DNA from: Limonium bicolor
Taxonomy: Eukaryota > Streptophyta > Magnoliopsida > Caryophyllales > Plumbaginaceae
Reading direction: 5' to 3'
NCBI GenBank assembly: GCA_023374045.1
Contig: CM041782.1
Span: 248,401,882 to 248,465,881, forward strand
Length of the DNA stretch: 64,000 bases
Shown here: one piece after another, positions 1-11,626 of the stretch
How the letters are laid out: each line of letters opens with the position of its first letter
Position numbering within the stretch: position 1 is the first letter of the stretch
Position numbers and translations under genes: made by a program
Notes under the pieces: generated by a model
What the model was told of the DNA's origin: nothing
Database searches by the model: none
Seen by the model: the letters and a program-made list of their open reading frames with translations, nothing else

Positions 1-1
1 A

Positions 2-21
2 GCACTTGCCATGGCAAGTGC
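2..21 (-). other. Conserved leader hairpin, copy in D
   Basis: An 8-bp stem, GCACTTGC pairing with GCAAGTGC, closes a CATG tetraloop. The same stem with loops CATA and CACG occurs in C (30272-30291) and B (11607-11626), at about 0.83-0.95 kb of sequenced bases past the 5' LTR in each element. Here the whole 20-mer is a perfect palindrome. Confidence 0.7.
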
Positions 22-834
22 GCCATGCTAACTGGCTATCGGTTAAACACACTCCGGTTGCGGTGTTGTTCTTACTCGCACTATTATCAGTGGCCTTGTT
101 GGCCCTTACTTGACCTTACAGTCTGACGTTTAAATCCTCTGGATTGAAATCTCACTGTCTTCACATAATCATCATAACTGGGGTGTTCCCATTCTTGGAG
201 TACCCTTTTACTTAGTATTGTATTTTTTTCGTAGCCCGTTCCACGCATTTGTCGTGGTTACTGAGACTTGTCTCTTGTTCGGGTATTACATTGTAGTTCC
301 TTAGTCGGTTGGTATACCATTGGTGTATTATTTAACAACTGTGGTCCCACAGACACTCGTCCCGGGTTCCATTTCTTCACTTCTTGCCTGTTACACGGTT
401 GGTGCGTTGCAAGCTGGTTGTTCTCGACTGCTCGGCATGTCGACCCAGGTTGCCGGAAATTCCATTCTTCTATACACAAGATTCTTCATTCTTTGCTATT
501 AAATGTGGTTAACATCGTTCAGATGGAAACCGTCTCCGGGATTCCCACTTCTCGGGATCTACCGTATGATAGGTTCTCTGTACTTACAGATGTTTAATAA
601 CAGCCATATCGAGTTATCCCGAATAAGAGAGGACTTTCATCTCTCTGGCGTTGTTTCCTAAGTTATAAAATAGGGATTATGGAGGGCTGGAAGGATATTG
701 TAGGTTTCCAATATACACTGGTAATTCCTAACTAGCGTATCTCTCACGCTATCACTCAACCCTTAACCCAAAGTACTTAAATCCTAACTCGGTACTTCCT
801 AAGCTCGGTAATTCAGTCAGTAGAGCGATACTTC

Positions 835-846
835 GCTCTGATACCA
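835..846 (-). other. Primer binding site of element D (tRNA-iMet type)
   Basis: On the minus strand this reads TGGTATCAGAGC, complementary to the 3' end of initiator tRNA-Met, five bases after the LTR terminus TGTTACA. It fixes both the orientation of D and the end of its 5' LTR. Confidence 0.9.
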
Positions 847-851
847 CTTTT

Positions 852-939
852 TGTAACACCCCAACTAACAACAACACACTTAACAACAAACTGTAGCGGA
901 AAACTTAACTCAACACATTACTTAACTCATTGGTGTTAC
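852..939 (-). mobile_element. Element D 5' LTR, last 88 bp (severed by insertion of C)
   Basis: On the minus strand this ends ...TGTTACA at 852, directly before the PBS. Its upstream continuation is at 38760-43189, on the other side of element C; the sequence GTTAC at the break is repeated at 38755-38759. It contains the TTCCGCT motif shared by the ends of these LTRs. Confidence 0.9.
935..939. repeat. Target site duplication of element C, left copy (GTTAC)
   Basis: GTTAC precedes the TGAAATACCCC start of the C 5' LTR and recurs at 38755-38759 immediately after the C 3' LTR terminus. Confidence 0.92.
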
Positions 940-3264
940 TGAAATACCCCAAACCTTGATATGCGGTTTAAATATTAAACTATGGTATGTAAAGGCTAAA
1001 AGTGCCTTAGGAACATCAGTGTACAATTTAAACCATAGTAAAATGCAATAAAGCATTAAGACACAGTTTGAGCAAAAACATGCTTTAAGCTGGAGTGAAT
1101 GGTTAGGACCCAAAGAGCCTACCAAGACTTTAATAATATTCAATTATGATTAATAAGGCTAATTAATTCCTTAGGAAACTTTGGTAGACAGTTAAACCAA
1201 AAAAACAAGAATATACCTTAAAGTCAATATGAGCAAAAATGTGCTCTAAGCTTGGGATAATTTGTATAAGACCTAAAGGTCATATCTATACCTTATAAAT
1301 ATGTTAATGAACATATTAAATCATTACCAAAGAAAACCAAACTTGAAAACAAGTTAAAACACAAAATGTGCTTTAAGGAGCCTTAAAGCACATTTTTGAA
1401 AAATTGTCTTGTAAATGAGTTTTGAATGGCTAAATGTCCATCATACTCTTTAATTAACATGTGTACTATATAGTATCACATTTGGAAGTCTATATCAATG
1501 GGAAATCAAAATTTCACAAATATGTGCCTTAGTTTGTGAATAGTCTCAAATAGTGCTAGTTTAAGTTATAAGTCGACATAAGTCAATATTTGGTCAACAA
1601 AGACCAAATATCTCTAATGTGTAAGGGGGGCACGGTTTTATGGGTGTGAATCATCACACTTGGCTAGCCAATTAAAAGAAAGAAAGAAAAGTAAGGAAAA
1701 GGTTACTTTTGCTTTAACATAAATATCTTCAAAGTATACTCTCTCACCTCATTCTTCTTTCTCCTTGGTTCCCACCGTCACCTATCCCCTCCCAGAAAAT
1801 TCGTTTTTTCAGTCCACACTCATTCTTCATCTTTTTCACTTGTAACTTATGATTCCATGCTCAAAATCAATTTCAAGACTACCTTTGTTAGTTAGCCAGC
1901 TCTTCATTTCCCTCTTTCAAATCTTCACGAACTCAATTCGGTGCCATGGGATTCACCTTGAAAGAGCTTGAGCCCATATTTTCATGCCTTGTCATTCTCT
2001 TATGCTTCAAGGTAAGGAAAATCAAAGAAGAACTAAGTTTCCTTTCATTTTCTTGTATAACCGAAAATTCACCTTACAATGGTGCATTACCTTGCTATCT
2101 TCTTAGCTTAATCCAAACTTCAAGGGCTAGGAGGAGTTCTATCTTGCCATGTTCAAGTTCTCTTTCAAATTCCAAGGTAAACATCAATTTTAGTGTTTTA
2201 AGACACTTATGTAAACCTAGGGTTTAATTATGAGTTTGAGTATTAAACTTAATGCTCATTACCCTTATATGTATATTGGTTAGAAGGTTGACAAGTGATA
2301 AAAGCTCCTTGCCGATTTTCAATCAAGAAAAACAAGAGAAACAAGTGAGAAAACTTGGAAGACAAAGAGGTAAATAACCTCTCTTAATGTGGTTTATTGT
2401 ACTAGGGAATTGAGCTATATTTTCTTAATAAATAACCTAAAGAGCCAATGGAAAAATGAGCTAGGAAACTATCCACAAGGTGGACTAAAAGGACATGGGA
2501 GCATTGGTGTGTGTATTCGCAGGTTGAAGGCATTTAAATGTGGAAATTCAGTGTTTATGGTTTATGCTATTTAAGGGCCTAAGTGCCAAGCAATTTAAGT
2601 TTATGCACTATATTGTGATGTAGTGTAAATTTGGTGAAGTTTTGTGTGTGAGGAAGTTCTTGATGGATTTTAGTTGTTCTTGAATGAAATAAGGTAAAAA
2701 CCTAAGTGTTTGGATGTGAGGATATACAAGAGAAGATATGGCAAAATTTGGAAAATGTATAAGGAGTTTAAGGTGTTTTAAATGAGTTTTGGTGAACTAG
2801 GAAGTGTTAAAGGTGAACAAATGTTTTACTAGGGAAGAAAACATGTACTAAGGTGATTTAGAGTGATACAAGGATTTAGGTATTATCTTGGAAGTTCTAG
2901 GAATTCAATGTGTGTTTTTGAGAATGTTGATGTACAAGGAAGAAATGATGTTTAGGTAAGATGTGAAAAGGAGATTTAGTTAGTAAGAAGAAGAGAGTTT
3001 GAGAGATGATGTTAAGGTGTAGAGGAAACACCTAGGTATAGTGGTCATTATAGGTGAAATACCACCTAGAAATCTTAAGGAGAAAACATTCCAAGTGCTA
3101 GGAAATTTGTAAGGAATTTGTGAATGATAAGATGGTTTTGGTGTGTGATTTAAAGAGTTTAGTACATGGCTAAAGGTGTGTTTGATGTGCCAAATGATGT
3201 TAGAACACATTAGGATGCTTGAGGAAAAATTTGGAGAAAGTTTGACAATGTATGGGAATTTTCT

Positions 3265-3385
3265 GCAGCCGACCTACCCAGGGGACCAACCCCAGTCTGG
3301 GTCGGTCGGGCTGAAACTGTGAACTTGGATACTCTCTGCAGCCGACCTACCCAGGGGGTGGGTCGGTCGGTGGGTCGGTCGGACC
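3265..3385 (+). repeat. GC-rich half-site array in C LTR
   Basis: Two units. Each has CCGACCTACCCAG facing an inverted CTGGGTCGGTCGG or GTGGGTCGGTCGG; the second unit has a further direct copy of the inverted half. The array is GC-rich inside very AT-rich LTR sequence. The 3' LTR copy is at 36704-36825. The half-site differs from those of A, B, D and G, but the position and layout are alike. Confidence 0.85.
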
Positions 3386-5203
3386 TTAAAAAAAAAATTT
3401 AATTTTAAGAATGTTAAGTGGTATTAGTGGTATGCCATTAAGAGAGTATAGATGGTAAGAAAGATAAATATATGGACTTGAGAGATTAAGTTAAGTGAGA
3501 GATGATTTAAATGTTAAGGTTATAAAATGATATGTAATGATGGGGATTATTAAGTAATGATGTTATAAGAATGTTAAGGACATGTTAAGTGAAGTTATGT
3601 AACTAAGTTAATGGGGAAAAGTTATAAGCATTAGACTTTAAACAATCATGTTACCCCGATGTTAATAAAAATACATGTAATGTTATCAGTTGTTCGAGGA
3701 TTTCTCGAGAGAACATAAGTGGACATGATAAAGTGGACTCCGGTGACAGGTATGGTTTTCTTGCAACCTGTGTCCTACCGGATTACACCGGCTTGTATGC
3801 CAATGTGTTTTTATGTATGTTTGCCACGTTGTAAGATAAAACATGTAATGAGTTTACAGAAATTCATATATGTGACGTGTCTAGTTCCGATACCATTTAA
3901 CCTCGGAAGTGTTAACCTTAGTTAACTGAGTCTAGGATCACATGAGAGTTTGGTATTCGGATTAAACGACCCGAACCATGGGACGTTCTAACCATGGCTA
4001 TGCGTGTGTTAATTGTGTGATATGTGTATGTGAATGTAGGGATCTCCCTTGTGTGTTTAACCCAGTTGTAATACTGTATGGTGTGTAGATGTGATAGACT
4101 CCATAGTAGGGTTCTAACTAATATCTAAAAGTAAGTATGTACTAACAGTGGTGAGGAATCCGGTTTGGCCGGTCGCGCGTTGTTTGGGAGTGGGTATCCT
4201 TCTTAGCCTTACCCTTCTCTCTGTTATGGTTGTTTCCCTCACGGGTTATGATCTCCCATTAGCTTATTCCAAAGCTTAGCTATTCTGACTTATGATCGGT
4301 TTAGGGGGAACATGTGTTTGTGTGGTGTGTTCGGGCCACAAAACCCGAACCATCTTAACTTAAGTTACTCGTCCGACTATTAGGACGGTAATGAGTGTTG
4401 TATAACGAGCTTACCATGGGGTGACATCATTCTCTAGGCTCACCGAATTAACTATGTTTGGGTCGGTTCCTAAGAGAACCGCACCCGTTATGTTATGTGT
4501 TGTTGATGTAATGCAATTTCTATGTGCGATATTGTTATGTGCACGTTGAAACGTGAAAAGTGTTGTTATGTGTTGTTATGTGATATGTTATACGTTGTAA
4601 ATTGTGGAGTATGTGGATCATGGATATGAATCCCAGTTTGTGATAAGAGGCGTTTAAGGATAACCCGATTAATGGGTAGTGTGTCGTCATTAAGGAAGTA
4701 GCTCCATTAGAGGAGAAAACACTCTAGGGTAATGAATACCATGAGTGACTTATCAATGAGGATGTGTTATCTGTTTGTTGAGCCCATTGAGGCGAAATGT
4801 TATGTGATGTGTTTTGTTACATGCATGATTTAATATAATCAACCGCATGCTAAGACGACAATTAGTTGTGCGTGGCCCGGTAGCATGTGGGCTGCGGGAT
4901 TACCATACCAGCAAAGGTGCTGAGCCCCTTGGGGGCCACCCTTTCTCTTCTTTTCCTATTTCAGGTACAAGGAGCTGGAAGCCGTTCGAGAGTAGGACGG
5001 GGTAGTCATTGTACATGGGTAATTGTTTATGTTGTATATATACAGTAGGTGTAGTAAGACCGAAATTGTTATCGGTATTAGTTATAAATACTCGGTATAG
5101 TTGGAAGGTGTATGTTGTTGTTGTGTTAATGGAAAGGTATAGTAATGTGTAGTCGCTCGGAATTTAGCCCATCAGACTGGTACAATGTGTATGTATTAGC
5201 CTT

Positions 5204-5225
5204 GTTAGCCACGTGGGTGGCTAAC
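5204..5225 (+). other. LTR-terminal hairpin, C 5' LTR
   Basis: GTTAGCCAC pairs with GTGGCTAAC (9 bp) around the loop GTGG, followed by GGCGTGTAACACC. It occupies the same place as hairpins in B, D, F and G, with paired base changes. In the C 3' LTR (38641-38662) one pair is broken by a G-to-A change. Confidence 0.8.
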
Positions 5226-5322
5226 GGCGTGTAACACCAACGAGTTAAGTAATGTGACGAGGTTGTTATTCCGCTGCAGTTTATTGTAAGTGTGTTAATG
5301 TTGGATGGGGTGTTACAAAAAG

Positions 5323-5334
5323 TGGTATCAGAGC
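5323..5334 (+). other. Primer binding site of element C (tRNA-iMet)
   Basis: TGGTATCAGAGC starts five bases after the LTR end TGTTACA. The last bases of the PBS are also the 5' arm of a 9-bp stem (TCAGAGCGA with TCGCTCTGA, loop AGTA) at 5328-5349. Confidence 0.93.
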
Positions 5335-5761
5335 GAAGTATCGCTCTGATGACTGAATTACCGAGCTTAGGAAGTACCGAGTTAGGATTTAAGTACTTTG
5401 GGTTGAGGGTTGAGTGATAGCGTGACAGATACGCTAGTTAGGAACTACCAGTGACTACTGGAAACCTACAATATCCATCCCACCCTCCACAATCCCTGTT
5501 TGATAACTTGGGAAAGAACGCCAGAGAGATGGAAGTCCTCTCTTACTCGGGAATGCCCGATCTGGCTGTTATTAAGTACCACTGTGAGTACGGAGAACCT
5601 GTCATACGGTTGATCCCAAAAACTGGGAATCCCAGAGACGGTCTCCATCTGAACAATGTCAACTGCATTTAAACAGTGAAGAATGGACAATCCTACATAA
5701 AAGAGAATGAAATTTCCGGCAACCTGGGTCAACATGCCGAGTAGTCGAGAATAACCAGCTT

Positions 5762-5766
5762 GCAAC
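5762..5766. repeat. Target site duplication of element B, left copy (GCAAC)
   Basis: GCAAC lies directly before TGTAATACCCC and recurs at 29875-29879 right after the B 3' LTR. Confidence 0.92.
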
Positions 5767-7919
5767 TGTAATACCCCGGATCTAAAAATGGCGATTAAAT
5801 TACTCTAATATGATTATAAAAGGCCTAATGGTGCCTAAAGAGTATTGGTAAAAAGAATAAAACCAAAAGAAAAGAGAAAACGCTTGAAAAGCGAAAAACG
5901 CTAAAATGCGCGTTAAATGAGTATAAGAGATATATGATCTCGAGAGGGTCCGAGATGGATTCCAAAGGCTTAGTTAGGCCTAATAAGTATACGGGAATGA
6001 TTCCCGAAGAAAACGAATCCAAATAATGGATTAAAACGCTAACGGAGTTTAAAAGCACGTTTTTCGAGAAAACCCGAAAACGTGACTTTAAGTGGTCAAA
6101 CGGACCCGTAAAAATTATAGTTGATTAAATAACTATAATTAAGTATTAATGGAAGTTTAATAACCATTAAAAATAAAGAAACGAGAAAAATCCGAAAAAC
6201 GGGCCCGGTAAGTGAATAGTGCCAAACCGGGTAAATTAACGAGCGTTTTCTGTAAAAATCGAAAACGCTCTCAGCCTATATTAATTAAGTAGGCCGATTT
6301 TTAGAGCATGAATTAGCTCTCTCTCACACTATATTCTAGCTAATTAAGTGGTGAGTCATAAAGCAAATAGTTAGAAAGTGAAAAAGTAAATAACTTACTT
6401 TCCTTCCTTCTCTCTCCTACTCTTTTCCTTTCTTCCATCGTGAGCTGCCTTCTCCTCCCTTCCTCTGGCGATTTGAGCTGCACCAAAGAGCTTCCATGGC
6501 TGCTCCTCTTCCCTTGCTTCCTTAAGCCACATAAATGCTCCAAATCAAAAACAAAACACATATTTGTGTTCCTCTCATCAAGCTCCACACTTCCCTCTTT
6601 TCAAAATTTGAAAAGGATGAATTTCATTTTGATGGGTGTTGGCCATTTGAAGAGAAAAGCACACCATTTAGAAGCTTGAAGCTTCCTCTTCCATCCGAGG
6701 TAAAAATATCCAAAGAAAATGACATTTTTCTTCATCTCCTTTTGTTGGCCGATTTTGGCATGTGTTAATGCCTTGCTTCTCTTTGTTTTGAGCTACTCTC
6801 CAAGTCTCCAATGGTGGGTTGGAGCTCCTCCTTTGATTTTTGGGCAAAACCAATTCTAGGGTTTCTTAAGGTAATGTCCAATTCTATGCCTTAAGCCTTT
6901 CTTTGAATTCATGAGTGGTTGCCACAACTAAAAGAGCTAACTTGTACTCCTCATGTCCAATGGTATATTGGTCTAGAGAATGGGGGCAAGTGAGTTGCCT
7001 AGACCGATTTTGGATGAAGAGAAGATGAGAAGAGGAGAAGTGTATTAACAAGGAAACTTAAGAGAATTCAAGGTAAGAAACCAACCCTAAAGTATATTCT
7101 ATATGTGTTAGAATTTGGGATGGGATAATTAAATGAATGAACCCCACATGTGTTGTGGTAGCAATGTGCTTGTATAAAAATAATGCAAGTGAGAAAACAT
7201 TGTGAATTTAGTGTTCGATTTAAGTGTTATGCATTTTATGAATTATGCATTATATTGTATTTGGAGAATTGATGAGTATTGGTGAACTTGTGTGTGTGCT
7301 GGTAGAACCCATGATGGGTTTGGTTAGTTTTAGGTTGAATAATGTGATGAGATGAACTTTGGGCAAGGTTAGAAAAGTAGCCAAGTTATGGCAAAATTTC
7401 TATAGAAATTTGAGTGGTTTGAGCATTGTTGTGAGTGAGGAATGACCTAGAGAAGCTAGGTATGTTTAGATATTGAAATGAGTTAGTAAACCACCATAGG
7501 AATGCTTGTTCAAAGATGAGAGATTTGTGCAAAAATCTGTAGCAAAAGAGGTTGTTTAAATGCTTGAAGAGTTGTAGAAAAACAAAGAAGATTTAAGGTT
7601 TTAAGAGAGAGATATGAACCTTGGTATGAGTTGTGCATTATCCTGGAAGATGTGGAATGGTCAAAATGAAAGAGAGCATAATGCAAAGGGTTGAGGAGAA
7701 GTTAGAAATGCACAAGTGTGCATTAGTGTAAATGAGAATGAAAAATGTGTGAATTTGAGCAAGAGTTTGAGTAAGGTTTGAGCCTATGATTTGAAGAGTT
7801 TTAGAGCATGTTTTAAGGTGATTAAACATGTGGAAAACTTGTGGAAAGTTTATGGAAAGATTAAGGGTGGTTTAGGGATTGATTTGGAGTGGAAAAATCA
7901 AGTTTGGAGCAGGTTTTAG

Positions 7920-8105
7920 CAGGGTCCGGGACTTGGTCCTTGGACAAAGTCCCGGACCACACCTAAATTAAGGCCGAGAGTGCAAGTGCTGCTTTGGTCC
8001 GGGACTATACTCCAGGACAAGGTCCCGGACCAGGTGTAAATTTCACCCGAGAGTTAAGTTTGCAATTGGTCCGGGACTTAGGGTAAGGACCAAGTCCCGG
8101 ACCAC
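7920..8105 (+). repeat. GC-rich half-site array in B LTR
   Basis: Three units about 65-75 bp apart. Each is an inverted repeat GGTCCGGGAC(TT) ... (AA)GTCCCGGACC with a 10-12 bp perfect stem, and each loop carries a further partial site (GGACAAAG, GGACAAGG or GGACCAAG). The 3' LTR copy (27630-27815) has lost several single bases, mainly in the first unit. Confidence 0.85.
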
Positions 8106-9350
8106 CCCGAGAAACCTACAGAGAGTGTTTTAAAGGGTTTAAATGATGGGGGTTTGAATGTTAATGATGTTATAAGATGTTAAGGCCTTGTTTGGTGACA
8201 TGTAAAGGCCCTAGGAAGTGTGATAACGTGTTAGAAGTGATTGAGAAGTGAGAACTCAAATTGACAAGGGTAAAACCGAGTTAATGGGATAACGGGGTAA
8301 ATACGGGAATAGCATTTTATTATGTACCGTATGAGTTTAGTGTTAACAATAATGTTTGAAACATTATCAGAGAGTCGTGCGTGACCCGAGCATGGTGAGA
8401 TGCCACGGTAAAGTAAAAACCCCGGTGAAAGGTATGATTTTCTCATGCCCCGTATGCTAACCGAGTTACTCTGATTTGTGTGTTTGTGTGCCGGCTTAAT
8501 CAAGATTAAAGCATGAAAATAATCCCTTGTTTGATTATGCATGCATTGTTGTATGTTGTATGAGCTAACATACTTGTATGCCGGTGTGGTCTAACGTAGT
8601 GCATAGACCGACTCTTAGTGAGTAATGATTGACTAGAAACCCGTTGAACGGGTAGTCACATAACCAATGGAAGTATGCAAACACACATAAACTATCGATT
8701 TAAGTGTAATGATAACGCAAACATATAAACTCCCTAGAATGTGAGGAGATGTACGGGTTGAGTAAATACCCGATAACGGTTAGGAAACCTTATTGCAACA
8801 ATCCACGAAATAAATATGAGTGGAGGGATAAACGAACCTCCATCGAGAGGATCGAAGTTAGTCCAATAATGTAAACATATAAGAAAGGTAAAAGAGACCT
8901 AAGGGACTATGTGACTCCCTTGAGATACGGTCGACCTCTTATATGAGGATTTTACCCGGTATAAGAAAATATCCGAATGTATAAGCATATGATTGTGAGG
9001 GTAACCCTTAAACCTAAGATTACCCGAATTTAAGGAAAGTTCCCAAAGTCATTAGAAACATCGAGAATGATGCTTCTTGACTAATATACATGATATTATT
9101 ATAACACCGAGAGAGGAGTGTATGGGAACGAGAGTAGTCCGAGAGTAGTCGGACCTAAGTAAAAGAGATAGGAACTAAGAGAGAGTTCCGTGAGCTAGTT
9201 GAACCTTCCCACCATGCTAGACCCAGAGTAGGGTCGAAACCGGGGAAGTAAGACTATGCTAGAGAGCCATGAGTTTTGGCTTAAGTATGTAATAAGAGTA
9301 ACAAGCGTGACGTAGGAGACCTGTAGTGTCTCGAGAATCTACAAGAGCTT

Positions 9351-9515
9351 GAGTATGAATAACCCAAGAGTGTGGGTGAGATAATGAGTATAAATAACCC
9401 GAGAGAAAGGGGTGAGTATATGTATGAGTAACCCGAGAGAATGGGTAAGTATAAGAATGAGTAGCCCAAGAGAATGGGTGTGTATACGAATAAGTAACCC
9501 GAGAGAGCGGGTGAG
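9351..9515 (+). repeat. Imperfect ~35-bp tandem repeat in B LTR
   Basis: Five imperfect units of the form GAGTA..AATAACCCGAGAGA..GGGTGAGTATA. Each contains CCC facing GGG across GAGAGA-type spacers. The minus-strand open frame across it (repeated THPF/TYPF) is a by-product of the repeat. A second copy is at 29063-29228 in the 3' LTR. Confidence 0.8.
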
Positions 9516-10036
9516 GTATTGAATAAGTAAACAAGGCATAGTGAGGAATAACCCTCAATGCCTAAGAGTAACCAGTTACCACTAACAACATTGTTATGTT
9601 AGTTAGGAATCGTGTTCCGTGATTGGATGTAGATTCCTTGTGTGATATACATATATATTGTATTGCCATGATGCATGTTGTTTGATTAAAATGAACTCCA
9701 TGTATATCCGACCCAAAGTAGTCGGCGTACCGCGGTTAGCACGCGGTATATGCAAATTTCATGCGCAGCGTAAGCTGACCCCCTAGGGGGAACGTTTTTA
9801 GTGTGCAGGTACTTGAAGCTGACCACCGTTCGAGAGAGTAGGACGGGGACTGCTGTGAGCATGGGTAGTTAGATTGTAATTACTTATGCGTTTGAATGAG
9901 GTGTAAGTCCGAGTATGTTATCGGCATCCGTATATTGTAGACTCGGTATAGTAGAGATATGAATTGAGTATTGTATTTGTATGAAGTACTCGGTTGTTCC
10001 AGTTCATCAGACCGTTACGGTATGTAGAAAGGCCTG

Positions 10037-10058
10037 GTTAGCCACATGGGTGGCTAAC
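10037..10058 (+). other. LTR-terminal hairpin, B 5' LTR
   Basis: GTTAGCCAC pairs with GTGGCTAAC around the loop ATGG. The 3' LTR copy is at 29749-29770. Same stem as C but a changed loop. Confidence 0.8.
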
Positions 10059-10162
10059 GGCGTTGTTTCACCCCTCGTTGTAATTAGAGTTCCGCTGCGT
10101 GAGTAGGAGTAATTAGTAACGGTTTAAGAGATAATGACGAGATTAACGGTTGGGGTGTTTCA

Positions 10163-11058
10163 AAAATGGTATCAGAGCGAAGTATCGCTCTGATGGCTGG
10201 AAATACCGAGCTTAGGAGATACCGAGTCAGGAGTTAGTGAATTAGGGCTAAGGGTTGAGTGGTAGCGTGAGAGATGCGCTAGTTAGGAACTTCCAGTATG
10301 ATCTGGATACCTACAATACCAAACCCGCCCTCCACAACACCCGTATTAAAAGTTCGGGAAAGAACGCCAGAGAGGCGGGGAAACCCGATCTGGCAGTGGT
10401 TAAATATTTCATTTTGAACCAGAACCTGTCATGCGGTAGATCCCGAGAACCGGAAATCCCGGAGACGGATCCCGCTGAAATGACAATAACCGCACATAAT
10501 GGCGAGAGATCGAGAAATCCTAATCCAAGGAGACCGAAATCTGTGGCAACTTGGGGCGACATGCTTAGCAGTCGCGAGAACCTAGCTGGCCGAGCAGCAG
10601 CAAGAAGAAAGCACCAACCGTGCAACAAGGCGGACACATGAGAAATAACGAGAACCGGGACACATGTCTACGGACCGCCATGATATGTAATACCACTAAT
10701 GGTATATTAACCGACTGAGAACCTAGTTGAGAGTAGGTACACCCACCCTGCCACACCCGAAGAAGTTTCAATACTTCACTGATATAGCTTAGACAGCTTC
10801 GAGCATAACTACGGGATATACCCGAATAGGACTACAAAGTAGTGCCTACGTGAGTTAAACCTCGGTAACCACAGTAAAGACGTGGGAACGAGCAACGAGG
10901 TAAAGCATAAAAAAATTAAAGTAATTAAGGAACCCCGAGAGTGGAGGAACACCTAAATGAACGACAGTCATGTCAAGATGAGTGAGAAGCAGCTCTAAGG
11001 AGTGGTTATCCAACTAAAGGATCAAGGAAGAGCCGACAAGGCTACCAAATATAACGTG
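10163..11058 (+). mobile_element. Element B, 5' interior (leader) before the assembly gap
   Basis: It holds the PBS, the PBS-overlapping hairpin (10172-10193), the TAGCGT/GCGCTA stem and the block near 10410-10490 shared with C and D. The open frames 10255-10641 (128 aa, plus) and 10311-10637 (108 aa, minus) overlap one another, have no family resemblance, and are interrupted in the homologous leaders of C and D, so I do not call them genes. Confidence 0.7.
10167..10178 (+). other. Primer binding site of element B (tRNA-iMet)
   Basis: TGGTATCAGAGC lies four bases after the LTR end GTTTCA; it forms the 5' arm of the stem TCAGAGCGA/TCGCTCTGA (10172-10193). Confidence 0.93.
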
Positions 11059-11558
11059 NNNNNNNNNNNNNNNNNNNNNNNNNNNNNNNNNNNNNNNNNN
11101 NNNNNNNNNNNNNNNNNNNNNNNNNNNNNNNNNNNNNNNNNNNNNNNNNNNNNNNNNNNNNNNNNNNNNNNNNNNNNNNNNNNNNNNNNNNNNNNNNNNN
11201 NNNNNNNNNNNNNNNNNNNNNNNNNNNNNNNNNNNNNNNNNNNNNNNNNNNNNNNNNNNNNNNNNNNNNNNNNNNNNNNNNNNNNNNNNNNNNNNNNNNN
11301 NNNNNNNNNNNNNNNNNNNNNNNNNNNNNNNNNNNNNNNNNNNNNNNNNNNNNNNNNNNNNNNNNNNNNNNNNNNNNNNNNNNNNNNNNNNNNNNNNNNN
11401 NNNNNNNNNNNNNNNNNNNNNNNNNNNNNNNNNNNNNNNNNNNNNNNNNNNNNNNNNNNNNNNNNNNNNNNNNNNNNNNNNNNNNNNNNNNNNNNNNNNN
11501 NNNNNNNNNNNNNNNNNNNNNNNNNNNNNNNNNNNNNNNNNNNNNNNNNNNNNNNNNN
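11059..11558. other. Assembly gap (500 N)
   Basis: Exactly 500 undetermined bases, a round number typical of a placeholder gap, inside the leader of B. True length and content are unknown. Confidence 0.99.
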
Positions 11559-11606
11559 AACGATACCGTGACCGGTATTAGTTATCCTAAAAACCGCCTG
11601 TACTGC

Positions 11607-11626
11607 GCACTTGCCACGGCAAGTGC
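11607..11626 (+). other. Conserved leader hairpin, copy in B
   Basis: GCACTTGC pairs with GCAAGTGC around the loop CACG. The stem is unchanged from C and D; only the tetraloop differs. Confidence 0.7.

Larger units (their letters stand above)
1..851 (-). mobile_element. Element D, 5' interior (non-coding leader), continues beyond base 1
   Basis: Read on the minus strand, this follows the D LTR end (852) and PBS (835-846). It is clearly related to the 5' interior of C (5318-5766 plus 29880-30300): both contain the same series of short hairpins, the TAGCGT...ACGCTA stem, the block around the GAGACGG-type hairpin, the GAGAC/GTCTC hairpin and the GCACTTGC/GCAAGTGC hairpin. Frames are closed by stops and the longest open frames (about 110 aa) resemble no gag domain. 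I read it as the untranslated leader of a non-autonomous gypsy-type element. The rest of the element lies outside the window. Confidence 0.75.
940..5317 (+). mobile_element. Element C 5' LTR
   Basis: It spans 4378 bp from TGAAATACCCC to GGGGTGTTACA and is matched by 34343-38754. Inside, in order: a pyrimidine-rich leader near 1740-1800, donor-like AAGGTAAGG near 2011, an AT-rich stretch 2600-3600, a GC-rich half-site array (3265-3385), a CCCC/GGGG hairpin just before CAGGTA (4924-4967), the terminal hairpin (5204-5225) and TTCCGCTGC. Open frames inside it (about 60-100 aa) are chance frames. Confidence 0.92.
5318..5766 (+). mobile_element. Element C, 5' interior (leader) up to the insertion point of B
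   Basis: This follows the 5' LTR. It holds the PBS, the PBS-overlapping hairpin (5328-5349), a TAGCGT...ACGCTA stem, and a block near 5580-5660 with TCCCA/TGGGA and GAGACGGTCTC hairpins that is repeated in B (10410-10490) and D. Small open frames on both strands (up to 99 aa) resemble no known protein. The leader resumes at 29880 after B. Confidence 0.75.
5767..10162 (+). mobile_element. Element B 5' LTR
   Basis: 4396 bp from TGTAATACCCC to GGGGTGTTTCA, matched by 25511-29874. It contains a pyrimidine-rich leader near 6390-6450, donor-like GTAAG/GTAAT sites near 6870 and 7070, an AT-rich stretch, a GC-rich half-site array (7920-8105), an approx. 35-bp tandem repeat (9351-9515), CCCCCTAGGGGG at 9779-9790 just before CAGGTA at 9806, the terminal hairpin and TTCCGCTGC. 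Open frames within it are chance frames. Confidence 0.92.

Noticed and set aside
835..846. tRNA-Met gene suggested by GCTCTGATACCA
   Set aside because: Only the 12-base PBS complement is present; no cloverleaf around it.
9259..9558. Minus-strand frame with repeated THPFSW/TYPFSR-like units, also at 28970-29270
   Set aside because: By-product of the ~35-bp tandem repeat in the B LTR, with other frames open as well.
10255..10641. 128-aa frame in the leader of B as a possible small gag-like gene
   Set aside because: An opposite-strand frame overlaps it, homologous leaders of C and D are not open, and it has no recognisable motif.
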